From Thalassolituus sp006212115 (GTDB taxonomy: Bacteria > Pseudomonadota > Gammaproteobacteria > Pseudomonadales > Oceanobacteraceae), in assembly GCF_040372045.1 (NCBI RefSeq), contig NZ_BAABWH010000007.1: a stretch of 64,000 nt of DNA; one strand, written 5' to 3'. The notes below the pieces were generated by a model that was not told the DNA's origin, made no database searches, and worked only from the letters and a program-made list of their open reading frames with translations. Positions within the stretch are counted from its first letter, which is position 1, and each line of letters starts with the position of its first letter. Positions 1 to 8,534 of the stretch are shown piece by piece. The position numbers were made by a program, and so were the translations under genes.

Positions 1-172
1 CCATTTTTACTTCGATTTTCTAGATGGATGCGAGCATCCGACTCCACTCTTTAGCTCCACAGGTCCCCACAGGGCGCCTGCCGGTTAACTCTGGGAAGGC
101 CCACCATTTTTACTTCAACGAATCCTCAGGACGCGAGTATGCGACCCCACTCTCTAACTCCACAGATCACCT
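1..172. repeat. imperfect direct repeat at the window edge
   Basis: Two related blocks lie about 112 bp apart, at 1-66 and 113-172. Both start with CCATTTTTACTTC and end with a CTCCACAGRTC-like stretch, with a diverged centre. The left block contains a 6-bp stem (GGATGC GA GCATCC, 26-39) that is decayed in the right block. No convincing gene overlaps them; a 63-codon frame here has no recognisable product. The remaining sequence up to the mesX start at 343 is AT-rich and probably holds the mesX promoter, but no MetJ or MetR site was recognised. The repeat may be the end of a larger array lying outside the window. Confidence 0.5.
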
Positions 173-342
173 CAACTCCAGAACCTCGATCGCCCCACCT
201 ATCTCTGACCTGTAAGCATCACCCAATCTCAACCCATTAACTTTTCTTATCTTTATATCAATTTAAATCACTTATCACTTATCAATTGGTTCTCCATAAT
301 CGTTTCTCATTGAATGACAGCCAGTGAGATTGCGAGGCCACT

Positions 343-1320
343 ATGACTACCAACTTCACGTTCGATATCAAACGTATCGACTTTGATGAGAACTATCGCC
401 CTGCGGATAACACACGCATTACAACGAATTTTGCCAATCTGGCTCGTGGAGAGCGTCGCGAAGAGAACCTGCGCGATACACTGGAGATGATAAACAGCCG
501 GTTTAACGGCCTTGCACACTGGGATAACCCAAATGCCGACCGGTATACGCTGAAGTTGGAGATTATTTCAGTGGATATCGAGGTTCAGGGGAGCAACGAG
601 CCCTTTCCGTCGATAGAGATACTTGAGACCTCAATTTTTGATCGTCAGACCAATCGCCATCTCAATGGTATCGTCGGCAATAACTTCTCATCGTATGTGC
701 GCGACTACGACTTCAGTGTATTACTTCTGAATCATAATAAAGATCGCCAGGGCTTCAGCGTTCCGGAAAACTTTGGCGATTTGCACGGTAAGTTGTTCAA
801 GCATTTCGTTGCTTCGGACGCCTATCAGCGTAATTTTTCGAAGCCACCGGTCATCTGCCTGAGCGTATCAGACAATAAAATTTACACGCGTACGGGTAAT
901 GAGCACCCGGTGCTCGGCTTTGAATACACACCCAATGAGTCGTCACTTACTGAGCAGTATTTCAAGCAGATGGGCTTAAATGTACGCTATTTCTTACCGC
1001 CGAATAGTGCGGCTCCGCTTGCCTTCTACTTTTTCGGGGATTTGCTGAACGATTACACCAGCCTGGAGCTGATCAGCACCATCAGTACGATGGAGACATT
1101 CCAGAAAATTTATCGACCAGAGATTTATAACGCAAATTCCGTTGCTGGAAAGCGCTTTCAGCCGAGCCTGAGAAACGCCAATCACTCGTTAACGCGTATC
1201 CGATACGACCGTGAAGAACGAAGCCAGCTGGCGGTCAAACAAGGTAAGTTTGCGGAAGAAAACTTTATCCAACCGTACCAGGCCATTCTTGATCAATGGT
1301 CCGCAAGATGCGCACTTTAA
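343..1320 (+). CDS. mesX: MesX, DUF1852 partner of methionine synthase MesD
   Basis: This 325-residue cytoplasmic protein has no signal peptide or membrane segment and matches the DUF1852 family along its whole length (N-terminus MTTNFTFDIKRIDFDENYRP). DUF1852 proteins are reported as MesX, needed in vivo together with MesD for folate-independent methionine synthesis in aerobes; the methyl donor is not established. Its role is therefore inferred from family and context. The next gene, mesD, starts 22 bp downstream, followed by a flavin reductase with a 4-bp overlap, so the three should be one transcript. The ATG at 343 is the only sensible start, preceded by purine-rich GCGAGG. The stop is TAA at 1318-1320. 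No regulatory RNA was recognised upstream. Confidence 0.88.
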   Translation: MTTNFTFDIKRIDFDENYRPADNTRITTNFANLARGERREENLRDTLEMINSRFNGLAHWDNPNADRYTLKLEIISVDIEVQGSNEPFPSIEILETSIFDRQTNRHLNGIVGNNFSSYVRDYDFSVLLLNHNKDRQGFSVPENFGDLHGKLFKHFVASDAYQRNFSKPPVICLSVSDNKIYTRTGNEHPVLGFEYTPNESSLTEQYFKQMGLNVRYFLPPNSAAPLAFYFFGDLLNDYTSLELISTISTMETFQKIYRPEIYNANSVAGKRFQPSLRNANHSLTRIRYDREERSQLAVKQGKFAEENFIQPYQAILDQWSARCAL

Positions 1321-1342
1321 TTTACTGATTTTGGCGGATTTT

Positions 1343-2389
1343 ATGACTCGTTTACTACCTACCTCTACCGCAGGCAGCTTACCGAAACCATCATGGATAG
1401 CTGAACCTGAAAAACTCTGGTCAGACTGGAAATTACAAGGTGAAGACCTCGTCAATGGCCAAAAAGATGCGCTACGTATTTCACTACAGGAACAACAGCG
1501 CGCGGGTATCGATATCGTCAGTGACGGCGAGCAGACCCGTCAGCATTTCGTGACAACGTTTATCGAGCATCTCGAAGGAGTCGACTTCGAGAACCGTAAA
1601 ACCGTACGGATTCGCGACCGCTATGATGCCAGCGTTCCCTCTGTTGTAGGAGCGGTGTCGCGTCGAAAGCCTGTATTTGTAGAGGATGCGGCGTTTCTTC
1701 GTAGCCAGACTGATCAGCCTATTAAATGGGCACTACCCGGCCCAATGACCATGATTGATACGCTGTATGATGGTCACTACAAAAGTCGCGAAAAACTCGC
1801 CTGGGAATTCGCCACTATATTGAATCAGGAGGCGCGAGAGCTGGAAGCTGCTGGTGTCGATATTATTCAGTTTGATGAGCCGGCATTTAACGTGTTTTTC
1901 GATGAAGTGAACGATTGGGGAATTGCCGCCCTCGAAAAAGCGAAAGAGGGGCTCAAATGCGAAACGGCGGTACATATCTGCTACGGATACGGCATTAAAG
2001 CCAACACCGACTGGAAAAAAACACTCGGTTCCGAATGGAGACAGTACGAAGAAATATTCCCAAAACTTCAGGCATCCAGTCTCGATATTATTTCGCTGGA
2101 ATGTCAGAACTCACGAGTCCCGATGGATTTAATCGAACTGATTCGTGGTAAGAAAGTAATGATTGGTGCCATCGATGTCGCCAGCCACACCATTGAAACA
2201 CCCGAAGAAGTCGCAGCAACACTACGTAAGGCACTGCAGTTTGTTGATCCAGAGAATCTCTATCCCTGCACCAACTGCGGCATGGCTCCACTCCCCCGCC
2301 AGGTTGCGAGAGGAAAGCTCAGCGCACTGAGTGCTGGCGCTGAGATTGTGCGTAATGAACTGACTCAACAGCGCGTAGCATCACTATGA
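1343..2389 (+). CDS. mesD: MesD, core methionine synthase (MetE C-terminal-domain type)
   Basis: This 348-residue enzyme corresponds to the catalytic zinc barrel of cobalamin-independent methionine synthase without the N-terminal folate-binding half of MetE (full MetE is about 750 residues). The expected zinc ligands are visible: H211 and C213 in AVHICYG, E253 in SLECQNS, and C312 in TNCGMAPL. It should transfer a methyl group to homocysteine, but not from methyl-tetrahydrofolate. The frame is open further upstream into mesX; the ATG at 1343 was chosen because it gives the family N-terminus (MTRLLPTSTAGSLPKP) and avoids long overlap. It follows mesX closely and overlaps the flavin reductase start by 4 bp. 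In this family MesD needs MesX and oxygen, which agrees with the gene order. Confidence 0.88.
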   Translation: MTRLLPTSTAGSLPKPSWIAEPEKLWSDWKLQGEDLVNGQKDALRISLQEQQRAGIDIVSDGEQTRQHFVTTFIEHLEGVDFENRKTVRIRDRYDASVPSVVGAVSRRKPVFVEDAAFLRSQTDQPIKWALPGPMTMIDTLYDGHYKSREKLAWEFATILNQEARELEAAGVDIIQFDEPAFNVFFDEVNDWGIAALEKAKEGLKCETAVHICYGYGIKANTDWKKTLGSEWRQYEEIFPKLQASSLDIISLECQNSRVPMDLIELIRGKKVMIGAIDVASHTIETPEEVAATLRKALQFVDPENLYPCTNCGMAPLPRQVARGKLSALSAGAEIVRNELTQQRVASL

Positions 2390-2913
2390 CCACGGCGATA
2401 TCCATTGTTGGAACACACGACATCGACCCGACTCGTTTTCGTCAGTCTCTGGGGCACTACGCCTCAGGCCTGACGGTGGTTACTACCCTGATCGATAACG
2501 AGCTGATTGGCTTTACCTGCCAGTCGTTTTACAGCGTATCAACCGAACCACCGCTGATTTCGATTTGCGTAAAGGCCAGTTCATTCAGCCTGCCTAAAAT
2601 CCGTCAAGCAAAGCGCTTCGCTGTCAATATTCTCTCTGCTGAACAAGCAGCGGTGTCTGATATTTTCGCTCAGCGGGGCGCGGACAAATGGCAGGGTATC
2701 GACTGGACGCCCTCTCCCTCCAACTGCCCCATCATCTCAGGCAGCCTGCACTGGCTTGATTGTGAGCTCTACGCGGAACATGCCGCCGGTGACCACCTGA
2801 TCGTTATTGGCAAGGTCACGGCCATGAACGAACGTCCAACCGGGGCGAAGCGCCCATTGCTGTACTATCGCGGCCAGTACCGCCAGCTCAGTGATAAAGG
2901 CTTAGTCGTTTAA
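2386..2913 (+). CDS. flavin reductase domain protein linked to MesXD
   Basis: A 175-residue protein of the flavin reductase-like (HpaC/NtaB, FMN-binding split barrel) family. Typical blocks are seen: FRQSLGHYASGLTVVTT near residues 18-34, a GFTCQSFYSVSTEPPLISICV strand set at about 46-66, and a C-terminal PLLYYRGQYRQL. Such proteins reduce FMN or FAD with NAD(P)H to feed a partner oxygenase. The start codon overlaps the mesD stop (ATGA), indicating translational coupling. The context suggests that it supplies reduced flavin to the oxygen-dependent MesX/MesD reaction; this is inference. It could also be a general flavin reductase. The gene ends 37 bp before a Zur box that begins the next regulatory unit. 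Confidence 0.8.
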   Translation: MTTAISIVGTHDIDPTRFRQSLGHYASGLTVVTTLIDNELIGFTCQSFYSVSTEPPLISICVKASSFSLPKIRQAKRFAVNILSAEQAAVSDIFAQRGADKWQGIDWTPSPSNCPIISGSLHWLDCELYAEHAAGDHLIVIGKVTAMNERPTGAKRPLLYYRGQYRQLSDKGLVV

Positions 2914-2950
2914 GGCAATACAAGCACTGGCCTTGCGCGAAGATATGGCA

Positions 2951-2968
2951 GTTATGTTATAGTGTAAC
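2951..2968 (+). promoter_or_regulatory. Zur box upstream of the zinc-linked lipoprotein/TonB receptor genes
   Basis: The 18-mer GTTATGTTATAGTGTAAC matches the gammaproteobacterial Zur operator pattern (core GTTATAnTATAAC). Its reverse complement recurs with one mismatch at 11244-11261, in front of the COG0523 GTPase. It sits 60 bp upstream of the lipoprotein ATG at 3029, where it could overlap the promoter. When zinc is plentiful, Zur bound here should repress the downstream genes. Confidence 0.8.
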
Positions 2969-3028
2969 CCTTAAGGAATTCTGGAAGGCGGCTTGTGGCC
3001 GTCACATTCAAATTAAAGGGTATCTACT

Positions 3029-4342
3029 ATGACTTCGTTTTTTGATGGTGAGCTGAGCAGGTCGCTTCTGGTTCTGGCAATGGCAAGTGCCCTTGCGGCA
3101 TGTGGTGGTGAATCGGGCGGTTCTGACGACGATTCAGACACGGCGGAAGAAGAGCACGATCACGAGGGTGGCCGCCTGCTCTACTCAGTAGGTAACGCAT
3201 CGGGTATCAGCCTCTACGATCAAACCAATGAAGAAGCGCCATTTACTGAGACCGAGATTACCACCTCCGAAGTGGGTGTAGACATCGTATTAGCGTCATC
3301 CGGCTTAACCGCCGCCATGATCGATAGTGGTACCCTGTACCTGATTGATTCAGGCCTCGAGCACCATGATGACGAAGAAGAGTCTGATGAAGCTGAGGAA
3401 GCACACAACGAGTCGCCATCCAAAGAGGCTGTCACACTCGAAGGTACAGTAACAGATCTGGTGGCGACCCATGAGTATATCTCGGTTGTAAACGGCGCAA
3501 ACTCTTCCGTCATCAATCCTGAAGATGGCTCAGTGGTTGCGTCTTTCTCGGATGTTGCTCATCCGACACTGGCCCTGAGCGGCGGCCACTATCTGATCTT
3601 CGAAGACATCGACAGCATGACCGATATCACTGTTGTTGAAGACGACCAATCTCCTCTTGATCCTTCTGTATCCGGTAGCTGTGCTAGTGGTGTTCAAGCG
3701 ACCGCACAAACAGAACACCTGACGCAAGTTCTGTGCGGTAACGGGGCCTTGCTCTCATTCGTTGCTGAAGAAAGCGAAACAGATACGTCATTCACGCTAT
3801 CCCAGACTGAAAACTCTGGCTTAGAAAACCTGGTTGCTACAGCCTCCGAATACGATGTTATTGCAGGGTGGGCCGCAGATGCTCCAAAACTGACTCTGTT
3901 CAAAATCTCTGAAGCGTCCGTTGTATTAGCAGATGTAACCAGTGAGGTGTCATCACCAGCAATCCTAGACGTCGCTGCCCTGACCAGTGACGAGAATGAT
4001 GTTCTTGGTGTGCTGGGCTCAGACGGTCGATTCTTTGCTCTGACCTTCCATGCAGAGGGTACTGAGCTGGAAATTGATGATAATGACAAATTCCAATTGG
4101 AAAGCGGACAAACCTGGTCCAGTTCGAATCGCGTATTAGCTGACAGTGAGGCCTTTATTGCGATCAATACGGAGAATCAGACTCTCTACTTTATCGACGG
4201 TCACGATGAAGAAGACTACCACTTGCACAGCAGCGAATCGGGTGACGAGAACCTGGCCGAACTTACCAGTGCAGTCCTGGCACACGTTCAGGAAGAGCAT
4301 GGAGAAGAAGGCCATGATGAAGAAGGTCATGACCACGATTAA
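3029..4342 (+). CDS. His/Asp/Glu-rich putative zinc-binding beta-propeller lipoprotein (AztD-like)
   Basis: This 437-residue exported lipoprotein has a hydrophobic leader ending in the lipobox LAAC with C25 as the lipidated residue. The mature N-terminus is acidic and includes HDHE. There is another acidic, His-containing insert at about residues 110-130 and a C-terminal tail with EEHGEEGHDEEGHDHD. The body consists of short beta-rich repeats resembling a WD/NHL-type propeller. This layout recalls AztD, a periplasmic zinc chaperone with a His-rich arm on a propeller; the assignment rests on pattern, not alignment. The Zur box at 2951 and the ZnuD-like receptor directly downstream support a zinc role. 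SD AAAGGG precedes the ATG. A terminator follows the stop, so receptor expression may be reduced relative to this gene. Confidence 0.6.
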   Translation: MTSFFDGELSRSLLVLAMASALAACGGESGGSDDDSDTAEEEHDHEGGRLLYSVGNASGISLYDQTNEEAPFTETEITTSEVGVDIVLASSGLTAAMIDSGTLYLIDSGLEHHDDEEESDEAEEAHNESPSKEAVTLEGTVTDLVATHEYISVVNGANSSVINPEDGSVVASFSDVAHPTLALSGGHYLIFEDIDSMTDITVVEDDQSPLDPSVSGSCASGVQATAQTEHLTQVLCGNGALLSFVAEESETDTSFTLSQTENSGLENLVATASEYDVIAGWAADAPKLTLFKISEASVVLADVTSEVSSPAILDVAALTSDENDVLGVLGSDGRFFALTFHAEGTELEIDDNDKFQLESGQTWSSSNRVLADSEAFIAINTENQTLYFIDGHDEEDYHLHSSESGDENLAELTSAVLAHVQEEHGEEGHDEEGHDHD

Positions 4343-4352
4343 TAACTAGCAC

Positions 4353-4383
4353 AGCCCGGGCGCTCAGGTGCCCGGGCTTTTTT
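4353..4383 (+). terminator. intrinsic terminator between lipoprotein and TonB receptor
   Basis: A perfect 9-bp GC stem (AGCCCGGGC at 4353-4361, GCCCGGGCT at 4370-4378) with an 8-nt loop is followed by six T. It lies after the lipoprotein stop and ends 43 bp before the receptor start at 4427. There is little room for a separate receptor promoter, so partial read-through is likely. Confidence 0.85.
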
Positions 4384-4426
4384 GCGTTTAATATTCACTC
4401 TTTTCGTTTCGTTATTCAGGTGCCGT

Positions 4427-6532
4427 ATGTTGTATCGCTTGTCTCTGCTCTCTCTGTGCGTCTTTGCCACTACCGCTATGGCGGAGTCCGAAGCCACACT
4501 GGATACTATCGTTGTCACAGGAGGCGGGGACAGATCCGTTTATGACACGGCACAACCCGTTACTGTGCTAGGCAGTGACGACATTGCCAAGAATGCAGGC
4601 GATAATCTCGGCACTCTGCTTGAAAGCCTTCCCGGCGTATCCAATGCTGCGTTTGGTGCGGGTGTTGGCCGTCCGGTTATTCGCGGAATGAGCGGTAGCC
4701 GCGTGAAGATTCTCCAGAATGGTACGGATACCTCAGACTTATCGGCGATGAGCTCGGATCACAGCCCGATGGCAGAACCGAGTGCGGGCGAGCAGATTGA
4801 AATCGTCTACGGCCCCGCCACACTCCTGTATGGCGGTGGCGCGATCGGCGGCGTGGTCAACGTTATTGATGGTCGTATCCACGAAGTCATCGTTCCCGGA
4901 CTGCATGGTCAGGTCTCAACAAAATACTCAACGGTAGACGACGGGCAACATGTTGAGGCTCTTGTCGATGCCGCTCGCGGGAACTGGAATCTGCATCTCG
5001 ACGGCTTTACTCGTGAAGCCTCGGACTATTCCAGTGGAGCACAAGGTAATGTTCCTGCCGGTAATAATTCGGGCAAAATCGAAAACAGCGATACCTCCGG
5101 TAGCGGCGGTGCCATCGGATTGAGCTGGGCCGATGGCCAGACTGGATTTATCGGCGGCGCAATCAGTACTCTCGAATACGATTACGCCGTACCCAATCTG
5201 GATGGTGAGAGTTTTCGCGTGACACCGGAGCAAATTCGTTACGACCTGAAAGGCGCATGGACCCCTGTTACCGGATTTATCGAAGAACTTCGCACTGAAC
5301 TGACTTACAACGACTACGAACATGCCGAAACAGGACACCAGGACGACAACGATGCCTTACCTATCGTCGACATCGGCCTGTTTGATAAGGAAACCTGGGA
5401 GTTTGTTACCCGACTCCGCCACGCTGACGTTGCGGGTTGGCACGGGCATGCAGGAGTCCAGTACTCACAGCAGGACCTGAAACTCTGCCACGATCACGAT
5501 GGCTGCGATGGCATACCGGAAAACAATACACCTTGGGATGGCACACTTGGTTTCAACCTTGAAAACAGTGAACGGGAGGGAGATCTTTATGCACACGATA
5601 CTCCCATGCCGTTGACTGAAACCAAGCAAGTTGGGCTGTTCATCGTAGAACATCGCGATACTGGATTCGGCTCGGTCGAAGTCGGCGCCCGGATCGATCA
5701 GATCACGATCTCGCCAGACCCGGTTTCTATTGCTCCTGAATGGCGCCAACAAGAAAGTTACTATGATGACTATACCTTCACGCCAGTGACATTATCAGCC
5801 GCCGGAACCTGGCTGATGGATGACGAGCAACGCATTGGTGTCAGCCTTGCCCGAGCGCAGCGCGCACCGGAAGCGCCAGAGTTATTCTGGAACGGTGACC
5901 ACCATGCCACCTTCTCTTTTCAATTGGACAACCCGGACCTGACGGTAGAAACAGCGCATACGTTTGATATCAACTGGATTCGCAATACAGAAAACAACGA
6001 AGTCCGAATTGCAGCGTATTACTATCAATTTAACGATTACATTTATAACGACCTGAAACCGAATAAAGACAGATTTCACGGCAATGACGTTTATCGCCAC
6101 GAGCAGGCTGACGCAAACTTTATTGGTGCAGAAGCCAGCTGGTCACGCGGTCTGTCGGACAGTACCTCATTTGATATCAGCGGCGATATCGTCAGTGCCG
6201 AACTCGCTGATGGCGGTAATCTGCCACGTACACCACCAGCTAGTCTTCTGGTTGGCGTAGACTGGGAAAGCAGTCAATGGCAAGCCCGCGCTGAGGCACG
6301 TGCAGTCGCCGAGCAAACCAATACTGCTGAAAACGAAGACGCATCAGATGGCTACCTGATGATCAATGCGTCGGTTGGATATCAGTTTCTGTTAGCAGAC
6401 TCAGAATTAACTGTGAGCCTCGATGGCCACAACCTCACCGATCAGTACGCCATCAATCATGTATCGTATTTAAAGCGGGCGGCACCTATGCCGGGGCGTG
6501 ATCTTCGCTTAGGTGTACGCTGGACGTTCTGA
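4427..6532 (+). CDS. TonB-dependent outer-membrane receptor, probable zinc receptor (ZnuD-like)
   Basis: This 701-residue protein has a Sec signal peptide (cleavage after TAMA near residue 20), a TonB-box-like LDTIVVTGG, a plug domain at about residues 25-150 (RPVIRGMSGSRVKILQNG, EIVYGPATLLYGGGAIGGVVNV) and a 22-strand barrel ending in RLGVRWTF with terminal Phe. An extracellular-loop motif C354-HDHDG-C360, plus other His/Asp stretches, resembles the zinc-capturing loop of ZnuD. The frame is open to a TTG at 4382, but the ATG at 4427 with CAGG upstream gives the proper signal peptide. It follows a zinc-linked lipoprotein gene under a Zur box. The substrate is inferred as zinc or a zinc complex. 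Confidence 0.82.
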   Translation: MLYRLSLLSLCVFATTAMAESEATLDTIVVTGGGDRSVYDTAQPVTVLGSDDIAKNAGDNLGTLLESLPGVSNAAFGAGVGRPVIRGMSGSRVKILQNGTDTSDLSAMSSDHSPMAEPSAGEQIEIVYGPATLLYGGGAIGGVVNVIDGRIHEVIVPGLHGQVSTKYSTVDDGQHVEALVDAARGNWNLHLDGFTREASDYSSGAQGNVPAGNNSGKIENSDTSGSGGAIGLSWADGQTGFIGGAISTLEYDYAVPNLDGESFRVTPEQIRYDLKGAWTPVTGFIEELRTELTYNDYEHAETGHQDDNDALPIVDIGLFDKETWEFVTRLRHADVAGWHGHAGVQYSQQDLKLCHDHDGCDGIPENNTPWDGTLGFNLENSEREGDLYAHDTPMPLTETKQVGLFIVEHRDTGFGSVEVGARIDQITISPDPVSIAPEWRQQESYYDDYTFTPVTLSAAGTWLMDDEQRIGVSLARAQRAPEAPELFWNGDHHATFSFQLDNPDLTVETAHTFDINWIRNTENNEVRIAAYYYQFNDYIYNDLKPNKDRFHGNDVYRHEQADANFIGAEASWSRGLSDSTSFDISGDIVSAELADGGNLPRTPPASLLVGVDWESSQWQARAEARAVAEQTNTAENEDASDGYLMINASVGYQFLLADSELTVSLDGHNLTDQYAINHVSYLKRAAPMPGRDLRLGVRWTF

Positions 6533-6578
6533 CCAAACGAATCCCAGGGCGCAGCGCCATTGGTTTAGTGCCCTGAGG

Positions 6579-7772
6579 TCAGCGCTCAGGGTTCAGTGCT
6601 CGAAAGTACAATGCCAGAGCAGGAAACGCCCCCATCACCAGCGCACCAGATAAAATGATTCCTGCCAATACAGCGCTATCCCCAGTGAGAATATTCGCAC
6701 TGATATTCATTCCAAAATATTCAGTGAGATAACCCTGCCCTGCAATGAGTGCCAAGGTAAGCAGCCCTGCAGAAATCAACATACTGACGACAGTCATTAA
6801 TAACACTTCGGCTTCGCACAAGAAAAATACGTATCCGGGGCGCGCGCCCGCCATGCGCAACAGCTGAATTTCATGACGCCGCTCGCGAACAGAGCTGAGC
6901 AGCATCGCACTCAGCCCAAACAGAGCGGCTAACAACACAAGCGCTCCAATTAACCGTAATGCCTGTTCTAATAAACTCATGGTCTGCCACAACTCGGACA
7001 GGGTCACGCCGGGTAAAATAGCCATGATGGGCTCGGGCCGATACTGATTAATTTTACGCTGAAGCGTAAACACGCCCATACGAGAATTCAAAGCGACCAT
7101 AAAGGCCGTGATGCTGTCAGGGGTTTCTGAAAACTGCGCGCTGTTATGTATCGCCTGTAGCCCCTGTAAGCTGACATGCACAGTCTGATCTACCGGCGTT
7201 CCCGTCGGTTCGAGGATACCAACGACCGAAAACGGCGATCCTTTATGCTGATTAAAATCGGCTGAGGCGATGCCGTGTGACAACAATATCTCCCGACCCA
7301 GATCATACCCGAGACGTCTGGCGACCGTGGCACCCAGCACAACGTCGAACGCAGAGGAAAACGCCTCGCCTTGAGCAAAAATGAGAGGATGCTTCTCGCC
7401 ATAGCGGAAGTAACTAAAGTAATCCTGATTGGTTCCTAAGACACGATAGCCGCGATGAGAGTCGCCGAGCGATAAGGGGATCGTCCACTTCACTTCCCGC
7501 GATTCTGCGATGTCCTGATAGGTTGACCATGAAATATTATTGGTGGGTGCTCCGACACGAAATACCGAGTAAAGCAGCAGATTCAGGCTACCGGTACGCG
7601 CGCCAACAATAAGATCGGTACCCGATACGGTACTGGCAAAGCTCTCTTTGGTTTGCACACGAATATGCTCAACACTGATCAGAACCGACATACTGACGAC
7701 CAATGCCAACATGGTAAGCAATGCGGAGTAACGACGGTCTATGAGGCTTCGATAGGCAATTTTAAAGAACAT
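6579..7772 (-). CDS. ABC transporter permease, MacB/FtsX type, of the Zrg-like zinc system
   Basis: This 397-residue membrane protein has the MacB/LolC fold: an N-terminal transmembrane helix at about residues 17-37, a large periplasmic domain (about 40-265), and three C-terminal helices (about 270-295, 320-345, 362-385). It overlaps the ATPase gene by 11 bp and is translated after it. Homologous permeases sit beside DUF3299 and DUF2796 proteins in the zinc-regulated zrgABCDE cluster of Vibrio cholerae and the PA4063-PA4066 type cluster of Pseudomonas aeruginosa. MacB-type pumps usually act on periplasmic or lipidated substrates rather than free ions, so the mechanism in zinc uptake is unclear. 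The 3' end converges on the receptor gene across a 46-bp gap. Confidence 0.8.
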   Translation of the reverse strand: MFFKIAYRSLIDRRYSALLTMLALVVSMSVLISVEHIRVQTKESFASTVSGTDLIVGARTGSLNLLLYSVFRVGAPTNNISWSTYQDIAESREVKWTIPLSLGDSHRGYRVLGTNQDYFSYFRYGEKHPLIFAQGEAFSSAFDVVLGATVARRLGYDLGREILLSHGIASADFNQHKGSPFSVVGILEPTGTPVDQTVHVSLQGLQAIHNSAQFSETPDSITAFMVALNSRMGVFTLQRKINQYRPEPIMAILPGVTLSELWQTMSLLEQALRLIGALVLLAALFGLSAMLLSSVRERRHEIQLLRMAGARPGYVFFLCEAEVLLMTVVSMLISAGLLTLALIAGQGYLTEYFGMNISANILTGDSAVLAGIILSGALVMGAFPALALYFRALNPER

Positions 7773-8457
7773 TATGCCGCTCCTCGTTCAAGCGCGATTG
7801 CGACTGACACAAATCACTCAGGTTATCCCTGCGGTCGAAGTAATCAGCAAGACGTGCATCATGGCTGACAAATATCAGGGTGGAGTTCTGGGTATCTGCC
7901 AACTCCATAAGCGTACGCATAAAGGCATCGCGATTATCCTCATCTAAAGCCGATGTCGGCTCGTCGGCGATCAGGAGTTTGGGGGATGAAAGAAGTGCTC
8001 GAGCAATGGCAACGCGTTGCTGCTGTCCAATACTCAGTATACGTCCTTGTTGTTGCCAGGTGGATTCAGGTAATTGCAATTGTGTCAGCAGTTCTCTGGC
8101 GCGGGACTGGTTTTCTTGTTTATTACTTTTTCCAAACTCACCCGATAACAGGACGTTATCAAACGCGCTCAGATACGGAATCAGATTAAACTGCTGAAAA
8201 ATATAGCCGATGTTTTCTGCACGGAACCGGTCCCGCTGACGCTGGCTTAATGCATCAAGCTGAGTGCCGAATACATTGATATGGCCAGACTGCGGCGATA
8301 ACAGTCCCGCAAGCAGTTGCAGTAAGGTGGATTTCCCAGAGCCTGAGGCGCCTTTCAGAAAGACTTTTTCACCTTGTTCGATCTCCCAGCTGGGAATGTT
8401 CAACAAGGGAGCCGTCTGATCGTATGAAAATATAAGATCATTCAAGGAAATCGACAC
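7762..8457 (-). CDS. ABC transporter ATPase, LolD/MacB type, of the Zrg-like zinc system
   Basis: A 231-residue ATPase with Walker A GASGSGKST (about 36-44), Q-loop FQQFNLIPYL, signature LSIGQQQRVAIARALL, Walker B LLIADEPTSALD and the H-loop His in SHD. The signature reads LSIGQ rather than the canonical LSGGQ, a tolerated variation. The start is GTG at 8457 with AGGAG six bases upstream in the transcript. It is co-transcribed with the overlapping permease and divergent from the DUF3299 lipoprotein gene; the 77-bp gap contains a Zur-like box. It should energise the permease, and the neighbours make zinc-starvation function likely. Confidence 0.85.
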   Translation of the reverse strand: MSISLNDLIFSYDQTAPLLNIPSWEIEQGEKVFLKGASGSGKSTLLQLLAGLLSPQSGHINVFGTQLDALSQRQRDRFRAENIGYIFQQFNLIPYLSAFDNVLLSGEFGKSNKQENQSRARELLTQLQLPESTWQQQGRILSIGQQQRVAIARALLSSPKLLIADEPTSALDEDNRDAFMRTLMELADTQNSTLIFVSHDARLADYFDRRDNLSDLCQSQSRLNEERHNVL

Positions 8458-8490
8458 GGGTTACTCCTGAACCGTATTTTTATTGGGGTC

Positions 8491-8508
8491 TCATTGCTAT
8501 AACATTAC
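8491..8508. promoter_or_regulatory. second, weaker Zur-like box in a divergent promoter region
   Basis: The sequence contains CTATAACATTAC and shares 12 of 18 positions with the reverse complement of the box at 2951; one half is well kept and the other diverged. It lies in the 77-bp gap between the ATPase (minus) and the DUF3299 lipoprotein (plus), so it could control both. Confidence 0.6.
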
Positions 8509-8534
8509 GTAAAACACACCATCAGAGCCAGATT

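Noticed and set aside
24..215. 63-codon frame in the left-edge repeat
   Set aside because: No SD, composition follows the repeat, and no similarity to a known protein was recognised.
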